A DNA stretch of 11,085 bases, taken from assembly GCA_013298485.1 (NCBI GenBank), contig JAAFHS010000039.1:1-11085 (forward strand), given 5' to 3'. A program made the translations under genes and the position numbers. The first letter of the stretch is position 1; each line of letters opens with the position of its first letter. Source of the DNA: Rhodobacterales bacterium (GTDB taxonomy: Bacteria; Pseudomonadota; Alphaproteobacteria; Rhodobacterales; Rhodobacteraceae). The notes beneath the pieces are model-generated. The model saw only the letters and a list, made by a program, of their open reading frames with translations, searched no databases and had not been told where the DNA came from. Below, piece after piece: positions 6,113 through 11,085 of this stretch.

Positions 6113-7324
6113 ATGATCGGGTGGAAGGCCAAGCCTTCGGTGACGGAGGCGGACAAACCAAAGGGGTTTGACGACTTTGATCTGCGTCTGGGTGACCTGA
6201 TGCGGGGCGAGCGTGCGACGCTGGGAAAATCCCTGCTGGATGTGCAACGCGAGCTGAAGATCAAGGCCACCTATATCGCTGCCATTGAAAACGCCGATAT
6301 CTCGGCCTTTGAAACCCAAGGGTTCGTGGCGGGCTATGTGCGGTCTTATGCGCGCTATCTGGGGATGGACCCGGATGATGCTTTCGCACGGTTCTGCCGC
6401 GAGGCGAATTTTGAAGTGGCGCATGGCATGTCGGCGGCAGCGTCATCGGCGGCGATGACGGCGGTGCGGTCGCGCGCGGCGGGTGAGATGCGCGATCCGT
6501 TCACCGATCCGAATGCCACTTTCATTCCGCGCGGCGAAAGCCTGTTTGCGCGGGTGGAACCGGGGGCGGTGGGGTCCGTCGCGGTGCTGGTGGCCCTGAT
6601 CGGGGCGCTGGGCTATGGCGGCTGGTCGGTGCTGCAGGAAGTGCAGCGCGTCACGATTGCGCCGATTGATCAGGCACCCCTGGTCGTGGCCGAGATTGAT
6701 CCTTTGGGCAATGTGCAGGCGGATGCGCCGCTGGTGCGGTCTGCGCCTGCTGCCGAACAGGTGGCGGATGCGGATGTGCAGGCCGATCCGCTGGACCGGC
6801 TGTACCGTCCGCAGGCGCTGGATGTGCCGGTGATGACATCGCGCGATGGCCCGATTGCGGCGATTGATCCGCGTGGTGCTGTTGGGAATGCGCCCGTCGG
6901 TTCGGCTGAGACGCTGGCTGACGCTACCCCGGTCGATCCGGTGCAGGTGGTGGCAGCCAATGCCCCGCCGGTGGAATTACTGGCCGTGCGCCCGTCCTGG
7001 GTGCGCGTCAGTTCGGCAGATGGCACGGTGCTGTTTGAGAAGATTTTGGAGTCTGGCGAACGCTATGTCGTGCCGCAACTGGAAGAGCCGGCAACGCTGC
7101 GCACAGGCAATTCGGGGTCGGTGTATTTCGCCGTGAACGGCGAAACCTACGGCCCGTCGGGCCCGGGTGCGAATGTGGTCAAGGATGTCCCCCTGTCGCC
7201 TGATGCGCTGACCGGGCGTTATGCGATTGCCGACATGACGGGTGACGCCGACCTGCGGCAGTACGTCGAGGTGCTGCCGACCGATGGCGTGGTCAGCGCG
7301 CCTGCTGCGCTGCCGACCGAATAA
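6113..7324 (+). CDS. rodZ: RodZ-like helix-turn-helix membrane protein with DUF4115 domain
   Basis: RodZ links the MreB cytoskeleton to the cell-wall elongation complex at the inner membrane. The product has the family order: a cytoplasmic Cro/XRE-type HTH (about 22-95, with LGKSLLDVQRELKIKATYI and GFVAGYVRSYARYLGMDPD), a basic linker, one membrane segment (about 153-174), an Ala/Pro/Asp-rich periplasmic spacer (about 180-285) and a C-terminal DUF4115 domain (about 290-365, with SWVRVSSADGTVLFEKILESGE). At 403 residues it is longer than the E. coli protein (337). An in-frame ATG at 6089 would add eight residues. I prefer 6113 because MIG-type starts fit related proteins, but neither has a clear Shine-Dalgarno. 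The neighbour ispG follows as in E. coli (rodZ-ispG), which supports the call. It may not be a strict functional equivalent of E. coli RodZ. Confidence 0.85.
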   Translation: MIGWKAKPSVTEADKPKGFDDFDLRLGDLMRGERATLGKSLLDVQRELKIKATYIAAIENADISAFETQGFVAGYVRSYARYLGMDPDDAFARFCREANFEVAHGMSAAASSAAMTAVRSRAAGEMRDPFTDPNATFIPRGESLFARVEPGAVGSVAVLVALIGALGYGGWSVLQEVQRVTIAPIDQAPLVVAEIDPLGNVQADAPLVRSAPAAEQVADADVQADPLDRLYRPQALDVPVMTSRDGPIAAIDPRGAVGNAPVGSAETLADATPVDPVQVVAANAPPVELLAVRPSWVRVSSADGTVLFEKILESGERYVVPQLEEPATLRTGNSGSVYFAVNGETYGPSGPGANVVKDVPLSPDALTGRYAIADMTGDADLRQYVEVLPTDGVVSAPAALPTE

Positions 7325-7325
7325 T

Positions 7326-7373
7326 CTGTCAATCCAGCGTGACAGGCGGGTGGACGGCAGTTGCCGTTCCGCC
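7326..7373 (+). promoter_or_regulatory. Two hairpins in the rodZ-ispG gap
   Basis: CTGTCA / TGACAG (7326-7331 and 7340-7345) forms one stem. ACGGCA-GT-TGCCGT (7354-7367), flanked by GGCGG / CCGCC (7345-7349 and 7369-7373), forms a second. They share base 7345, so full formation of both is exclusive at that base. No U tract follows. They could be an attenuator, an RNA-processing site or a transcript stabiliser between rodZ and ispG; the sequence alone cannot choose. Confidence 0.3.
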
Positions 7374-7413
7374 CCCTTCGGCCTATCCTCGCGCCACTGA
7401 CCGGAGGTTGCCC

Positions 7414-8535
7414 ATGTCCCTGAACACCATCCGCCCGTGGAAGAACATCTACCGTCGCAAGTCGCGCCAGATCATGGTGGGACGCGTGGCCGTGGGCGGC
7501 GATGCGCCGATTTCGGTGCAGACGATGACCAACACCCTGACCACGGATGTGGCCGCGACAATTGCGCAAATCCAGCGCGCGGCGATTGCGGGGGCCGATA
7601 TCGTGCGGGTGTCTACGCCAGACAAGGAGAGCACGGCGGCCCTGCGTGAGATCGTGGCCGAAAGTCCGGTGCCGATCGTGGCGGATATCCATTTCCACTA
7701 CAAACGCGCGATCGAGGCGGCAGAGGCGGGGGCGGCCTGCCTGCGGATCAACCCCGGCAACATCGGGGACGCCAAGCGCGTGGCCGAGGTGGTGAAGGCG
7801 GCAAAGGATCACGGTTGTTCGATCCGCATCGGGGTGAATGCGGGCAGCCTTGAGAAGCACCTGCTGGACAAATACGGCGAGCCTTGCCCCGACGCGATGG
7901 TCGAATCCGGGATGGACCATATCAAGCTGCTGCAGGACAATGATTTTCACGAATTCAAGATTTCGGTGAAGGCATCCGATGTCTTCATGGCCGCCGCCGC
8001 CTATCAGCAGCTTGCCGATGTCACCGACGCGCCGATCCATCTGGGGATCACCGAGGCGGGCGGGCTGGTGTCCGGTACGGTGAAATCGGCCATAGGTCTG
8101 GGGAACCTGCTGTGGAACGGGATTGGCGATACGATCCGCGTGTCGCTGTCCGCCGATCCGGTGGAAGAGGTCAAGGTGGGGTTCGAGATTCTGAAATCGC
8201 TTGGCCTGCGGCACCGGGGCGTCACGATCATTTCCTGCCCGTCCTGTGCGCGGCAGGGGTTTGATGTGATCAAGACGGTGTCCGCACTTGAAGACCGGCT
8301 GGCGCATATCACCACCAGCCTGTCGCTGTCGATCATCGGCTGCGTGGTGAACGGCCCGGGTGAGGCGCTGATGACCGATATCGGGTTCACTGGCGGGGGG
8401 GCAGGGTCAGGAATGGTCTACCTAGCGGGGCGGCAGGACCATAAGTTAAGCAATGAAAAGATGATCGATCAGATTGTGGACTTGGTCGAGAAAAAGGCGT
8501 CAGAGATCGAGGCGATGAAGGATGCGGCTGAATAG
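7414..8535 (+). CDS. ispG: 4-hydroxy-3-methylbut-2-enyl-diphosphate synthase (IspG/GcpE)
   Basis: Penultimate step of the MEP isoprenoid pathway: a [4Fe-4S] enzyme that reductively converts MEcPP to HMBPP in the cytosol. The 373-residue length matches the compact bacterial form (E. coli 372). Cluster ligands are C275 and C278 in SCPSCARQG and C310 in IIGCVVNGPGEA; E317 in the same motif is the usual fourth ligand. The N-terminal TIM-barrel motifs are present: SVQTMTNTLTTD, IVRVSTPDKE, PIVADIHFHYKRA, LRINPGNIG and IRIGVNAGSLEK. ATG 7414 is chosen because GGAGG (7403-7407) is 6 nt upstream; the frame is open from 7339, but that extension does not resemble IspG. It sits 89 bp after rodZ and its 3' end overlaps the next gene by 14 bp, so the three are probably one transcription unit. 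Confidence 0.97.
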   Translation: MSLNTIRPWKNIYRRKSRQIMVGRVAVGGDAPISVQTMTNTLTTDVAATIAQIQRAAIAGADIVRVSTPDKESTAALREIVAESPVPIVADIHFHYKRAIEAAEAGAACLRINPGNIGDAKRVAEVVKAAKDHGCSIRIGVNAGSLEKHLLDKYGEPCPDAMVESGMDHIKLLQDNDFHEFKISVKASDVFMAAAAYQQLADVTDAPIHLGITEAGGLVSGTVKSAIGLGNLLWNGIGDTIRVSLSADPVEEVKVGFEILKSLGLRHRGVTIISCPSCARQGFDVIKTVSALEDRLAHITTSLSLSIIGCVVNGPGEALMTDIGFTGGGAGSGMVYLAGRQDHKLSNEKMIDQIVDLVEKKASEIEAMKDAAE

Positions 8536-8851
8536 GGTCATTCTCTTTGCACTGCTGCTGCCGACGGCGGCCTGGGCAGAGCCGCTGATTTCGGGCCCAT
8601 CCGCCGAAGGGCCGACGTTCGAAAGCGTTGAAGAGGCGTTCCGCGCCCGCGTAACGGAGGCGTTCCCCGAAGGCACGCCGCTGGCCGATGTGACGGCCCG
8701 GCTGACGGATGAAGGCTTCACCATCCTTGACGGCTATGCCGAGATCGAAACGCCGCGCTTTCCCTGCGATATCATCTGGCGTGTGCTGTGGGTCGAAAAA
8801 GACGGCATCGCCACTGGAATTGATGTCGTGCATGGCGGGATTTGTCTGTAA
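8522..8851 (+). CDS. Small exported hypothetical protein overlapping the ispG end
   Basis: I do not recognise a named family. The 109-residue product has a typical Sec signal peptide (MRLNR, hydrophobic core 7-17, cleavage after AWA at residue 19), leaving about 90 mature periplasmic residues. The mature part has an alpha-helical look at 33-66, then a beta-rich end with FPCDIIWRVLWVEKDG and a C-terminal GGICL. Its only cysteines, C82 and C108, could form a disulfide that closes the C-terminal sheet. The ATG overlaps the ispG stop region by 14 nt, and GAGG (8509-8512) lies 9 nt upstream, so translation is probably coupled to ispG. It is followed by a 367-bp convergent gap. The signal peptide, SD and overlap make it a credible gene; its role is unknown. 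Confidence 0.8.
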   Translation: MRLNRVILFALLLPTAAWAEPLISGPSAEGPTFESVEEAFRARVTEAFPEGTPLADVTARLTDEGFTILDGYAEIETPRFPCDIIWRVLWVEKDGIATGIDVVHGGICL

Positions 8852-8983
8852 TAATCACAATATAATCAATGGTCTGCGTGTCTTGGACTGTCTTCAATCT
8901 GCCCCGGATTTCAGGTGATCGGGCTTAGAGCGGAATGTGGTTTGATCGAACCAAACTGCACCCTGTTTGGTTATAGTGCCTTT

Positions 8984-9027
8984 GAAACCGTCTGATGGGC
9001 CTTCCCCAAGGAAGGACCATCGGTTTC
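8984..9027. repeat. Long imperfect hairpin
   Basis: GAAACCG (8984-8990) pairs with CGGTTTC (9021-9027), ATGG (8995-8998) with CCAT (9017-9020), and CCTTCC (9000-9005) with GGAAGG (9010-9015) around a CCAA loop. That is 17 base pairs interrupted by a 4-base bulge and one mismatch. It is followed at once by a second stem, TTGCCCA / TGGGCAA (9029-9035 and 9052-9058), that encloses a small GGCG/CGCC hairpin. Confidence 0.6.
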
Positions 9028-9087
9028 ATTGCCCATAAGGCGAGGCGCCGTTGGGCAAGGGGTGTGGGGCAGCAGACTATTCTCTCC

Positions 9088-9177
9088 AATCTGCCCGCGA
9101 CTGCCTGGGCTGGCGCGGCAACGCGCCTGCCATAGGGCAGGCAGGCGCGGGCAGATTTGTCACGTGCCAAATCTGCC
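9088..9177. repeat. Compound hairpin with GCAA tetraloop and a competing 3' stem
   Basis: AATCTGCCCGCG (9088-9099) is a perfect 12-bp complement of 9146-9157. One mismatch further in, CTGCCTG (9101-9107) pairs with CAGGCAG (9138-9144). The tip is GGCGCG-GCAA-CGCGCC (9112-9127), capped by a GNRA-type tetraloop, with three more pairs beyond a T-T mismatch. The right arm (9150-9158) can instead pair perfectly over 9 bp with AAATCTGCC at 9169-9177, so two mutually exclusive folds exist. This is what one expects of a structured RNA or of a repeat built from duplicated arms. Confidence 0.6.
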
Positions 9178-9218
9178 GAGAGACGGGCGCGCCCTCAGTT
9201 CCACAAAGCCTCGCCGCT

Positions 9219-9944
9219 TTAACCCGCGCGTTCGTCCGCCACGATCTGGCGCATTCCGTCCAGGGGCACATAGCCGCGCAGCAGCGTGTCGCCCACAACG
9301 AAGGTCGGCGTGCCGTTCACCTCCATCGTGGTGGCAAGGGCGTGGTTCGCCTGGATCACCGCGCGCACTTCGTCACCCTGCATGCGGGCCATGATCGGGG
9401 CCGGGTCCAGATCAAGATCACTGGCCAGGTTGGTCAGGGTTTCCAGCGTAATTTCGGCCTGCAGGGTCATCAGCGCGTCATGCGCCTGTTTATACGCATC
9501 GGGCCCGTGCAACTGCTGCACCGCGATGGCGAACTGCGAAGCCAGCAGCGAATCCTCGCCGAGTATCGGCAGTTCCTTCAGCACATAACGGATATTGCCA
9601 TCACTGCCGATCAGTTCGTTGATTTCCGCATGCGCCTTGCGGCAATAGCCGCAGCGGTAATCCATGAACTCCACCACCGTGATATCGCCCGCCGGGTTGC
9701 CGCCGACCCATGAGACGCCGTCGTTCACCACCGCCTCGCGGTTTGCGGCCAGCAGCGCGATATCGTGCTCGGCCGCTTCGGCATCCTGCCGGGCCTGCAG
9801 CTCGTTCATCGCCTCGACGATCACTTCGGGATTTTCCAGCAGATAGGCGCGCACCTCATCCCGCAGGGTCGCCCGCTCCTCCGCCGTCATCTCGGCCATG
9901 GCCGGGGTTGCAAGCAGGGCGGTCAGGGCAAGGGCGAGGCGCAT
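9219..9944 (-). CDS. Periplasmic DsbA-family thiol oxidoreductase (ScsC-like N-terminal domain)
   Basis: Predicted to oxidise or isomerise disulfides in exported proteins. The 241-residue product has a Sec signal peptide (1-17, cleavage after AMA), then a helical segment (about 20-58, EERATLRDEVRAYLLENPEV) resembling the ScsC N-terminal oligomerisation domain, then a thioredoxin-fold domain (about 85-235). The redox motif is C98-G-Y-C101 in FMDYRCGYCRKAH, and the cis-Pro loop is NGTPTFVVGD (P213). ATG 9944 is chosen over an upstream in-frame codon at 10049 because GGAG lies 7 nt upstream and the signal peptide begins there. It converges on the structured gap and diverges from the amidase gene. 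CGYC differs from classical DsbA (CPHC) and is common in these alphaproteobacterial DsbA/ScsC-like proteins, which leaves oxidase versus isomerase open. Confidence 0.92.
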   Translation of the reverse strand: MRLALALTALLATPAMAEMTAEERATLRDEVRAYLLENPEVIVEAMNELQARQDAEAAEHDIALLAANREAVVNDGVSWVGGNPAGDITVVEFMDYRCGYCRKAHAEINELIGSDGNIRYVLKELPILGEDSLLASQFAIAVQQLHGPDAYKQAHDALMTLQAEITLETLTNLASDLDLDPAPIMARMQGDEVRAVIQANHALATTMEVNGTPTFVVGDTLLRGYVPLDGMRQIVADERAG

Positions 9945-10054
9945 CAAAAGACTCCATTCCGAATTTGGCGCACAATGGGCGAGAGGGCGCGCAATGACAA
10001 GCAGGCCACCCCCGGATGCCAAGGATGTGAGCGGGAACAGGGCGGCCAACGCGG

Positions 10055-10083
10055 TTTACTTTTGGGGCCGGGCGCGGGATATT
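10055..10083 (+). promoter_or_regulatory. Candidate promoter for the amidase gene
   Basis: TTTACT (10055-10060, 4 of 6 to the -35 box), a 17-nt spacer and GATATT (10078-10083, 4 of 6 to the -10 box) give a leader of about 28 nt before ATG 10118. It lies in the 173-bp divergent gap shared with the DsbA-like gene. Spacing is ideal but both boxes are partial. Confidence 0.33.
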
Positions 10084-10117
10084 CGGCGCGCGGGCAGAGA
10101 ACAAAAACGGGGCGGGG

Positions 10118-11085
10118 ATGCGGGCGATTTTTGCGGCATGCATGGTGCTGTGTCTGGCCTTTGGGGCTGTGGCGCAGGATCTGTCGGGTCTCGCGCGCCT
10201 GGACATGGCGCGCACATCGCTGGTCGATGATGGCGCGCGGGTCGTGGTGCGGCTGGGCCTGTCGCAGCCTGTGCCCTGGCGCGTGCGGCTGCTGGACGGA
10301 CCCCCGCGCGTGATCCTTGATTTCCGCGAGGTGGACTGGGCGGGCATCGACGGGCTGGCCGCGGCAGGCCGGATCGCCGATCTGCGCGCAGGCGTGTTCC
10401 GGCCCGGATGGTCGCGGCTGGTGCTGGAACTGGCCGCACCGATGACCGTCGCGAAGGCGGGCATGGTCACGGGCAACGGAACGGCGGTCGAGGTGACGCT
10501 GGTGCCCGCAACCGCCGCCGCCTTTGCCGCCCGCGCGGGCCTGCCCGAACCCGCCGACTGGGCGCTGCCCGATGCGGCGGATGTGCCAGCCCCGGTGCCG
10601 CGCGGTGACGGCCCGCTGGTGGTGGTGCTGGACCCCGGCCATGGCGGTATCGACCCCGGAGCCGAACGCGACGGTGAAACCGAGGCGGACCTGATGCTGA
10701 CCTTCGCGCGCGAACTGAAAGAGGTGCTGTTGCGCAATGGCGGCTTTCAGGTGGTTCTGACGCGGGATGATGATGTGTTCGTGCCGCTGGAAACCCGGTC
10801 GTCCATCGCGCGTGCGGCGGGCGCGCACGTCTTCATTTCGCTGCACGCCGATGCGCTGGAGGAGGGGGAGGCCGTGGGCGCCACGATCTATACCCTGGCC
10901 GCGGATGCGAGCGACGAGGCGTCACAGGCGCTGGCCGAACGGCACGACCGCGATGATCTGCTGGCGGGCATCGATCTGTCGGCACAGGATGATCTGGTGG
11001 CGACGGTGCTGATGGACATGGCGCGCACCGAAACGGCGCCGCGCATTGACCGGCTGGCGCTGGCGCTGGAACTGGCGATCAAGGC
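10118..11085 (+). CDS. amiC: N-acetylmuramoyl-L-alanine amidase, AmiC type (3' end outside the window)
   Basis: Periplasmic zinc amidase that removes stem peptides from peptidoglycan, typically to split septal wall during division. 322 codons are visible and the frame runs off the window. The protein has a signal peptide (1-19, cleavage near VAQ), an AMIN domain (about 24-128) that targets peptidoglycan or the division site, a Pro/Ala linker, and an Amidase_3 domain from about 166. Zinc ligands are H175 in LDPGHGGIDPGA, E189 in GETEADLML and H243 in SLHADA. The catalytic Glu expected near the end of the domain lies outside the window. The stretch around 262-305 matches the regulatory helix region seen in AmiB/AmiC enzymes, which would make it dependent on an EnvC/NlpD-like activator; that is inference. 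The start has only a weak purine-rich GGGGCGGGG upstream, but the signal peptide fixes it. Confidence 0.94.
   Translation, partial: MRAIFAACMVLCLAFGAVAQDLSGLARLDMARTSLVDDGARVVVRLGLSQPVPWRVRLLDGPPRVILDFREVDWAGIDGLAAAGRIADLRAGVFRPGWSRLVLELAAPMTVAKAGMVTGNGTAVEVTLVPATAAAFAARAGLPEPADWALPDAADVPAPVPRGDGPLVVVLDPGHGGIDPGAERDGETEADLMLTFARELKEVLLRNGGFQVVLTRDDDVFVPLETRSSIARAAGAHVFISLHADALEEGEAVGATIYTLAADASDEASQALAERHDRDDLLAGIDLSAQDDLVATVLMDMARTETAPRIDRLALALELAIK

Larger units (their letters stand above)
8852..9218. other. Structured convergent intergenic region without a gene
   Basis: 367 bp between the stops of the small exported gene (plus) and the DsbA-like gene (minus). The first 90 bp are relatively AT-rich. 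The rest is dominated by inverted repeats: AACCAAAC/GTTTGGTT at 8949-8972, a long hairpin at 8984-9027, another at 9029-9058, a compound hairpin at 9088-9157, and an alternative stem at 9150-9177. The word AATCTGCC occurs at 8896, 9088 and 9170 on plus and once inverted at 9150-9157. An 81-codon open frame on the minus strand (8925-9170) runs through the hairpins and has no convincing start signal or recognisable domain. No U-tract terminator, tRNA, RNase P, tmRNA or SRP RNA signature is seen. It may be a structured RNA, a bidirectional termination zone, or an intergenic repeat element. Confidence 0.5.

Noticed and set aside
8925..9170. 81-codon minus-strand open frame in the structured gap
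   Set aside because: It runs through several hairpins, lacks a convincing Shine-Dalgarno and shows no domain; the inverted repeats explain the sequence better than coding does.
8980..9180. Known housekeeping RNAs (RNase P, tmRNA, SRP RNA, 6S RNA) in the structured gap
   Set aside because: None of the conserved sequence motifs of RNase P, tmRNA or SRP RNA is visible, and 6S RNA could not be supported by eye; a covariance-model search would settle it.
1..11085. CRISPR arrays, insertion sequences, prophage or defence genes
   Set aside because: No regularly spaced repeats, transposase or integrase motifs, or defence domains are seen; the genes are core chromosomal.

Overview
The window is about 11 kb of high-GC chromosomal DNA from an alphaproteobacterium, most likely a Rhodobacterales (Rhodobacter/Roseobacter group) species. 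The evidence is a 407-residue HemA-type 5-aminolevulinate synthase whose active-site numbering matches Rhodobacter (H142, D214, K248), an FNR/FnrL-type box upstream of hemA, and the gene pairs fabF-mltG and rodZ-ispG. I see no phage, transposase, CRISPR, tRNA or rRNA. Most of the window is core metabolism and cell-envelope biology.

Layout. (1) 1-1995, plus strand: the 3' two thirds of fabF, with a 1-nt stop/start overlap into mltG. (2) 1996-2207: a convergent gap holding a possible mltG terminator, a GC-rich hairpin and a REP/BIME-like pair of inverted palindromes that also supplies the stop codon of the next gene. (3) 2208-3470, minus strand: an M20-family dipeptidase with an apparent in-frame internal deletion. 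(4) 3641-4159, plus: a DUF805 membrane protein, then 4274-4672, an unrecognised small exported protein, each followed by a hairpin. (5) 4779-6002, plus: hemA, isolated by a strong terminator and preceded by the FnrL-type site. (6) 6113-8851, plus: a rodZ-like gene, ispG, and a small exported protein whose start overlaps the ispG stop. (7) 8852-9218: a 367-bp convergent gap packed with nested inverted repeats. (8) 9219-9944, minus: a periplasmic DsbA/ScsC-like thiol oxidoreductase, divergent from (9) 10118-end, plus: the first 322 residues of an AmiC-type N-acetylmuramoyl-L-alanine amidase.

How the genes relate. MltG (endolytic murein transglycosylase), RodZ (morphogenesis) and AmiC (septal amidase) act on or organise peptidoglycan. 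FabF makes fatty acids for membranes. IspG makes isoprenoid precursors, including those for the undecaprenyl carrier. HemA starts tetrapyrrole synthesis and is probably oxygen-responsive through FnrL. The DsbA-like protein oxidises or isomerises exported cysteines, and several exported proteins here carry exactly two cysteines. No novel multi-gene defence or secretion system is visible. The points most worth a second look are the M20 enzyme that appears to lack the segment carrying a metal-ligand Asp, the REP-like element embedded in its stop codon, and the highly structured 8852-9218 gap, which could encode a structured RNA or be an intergenic repeat family.
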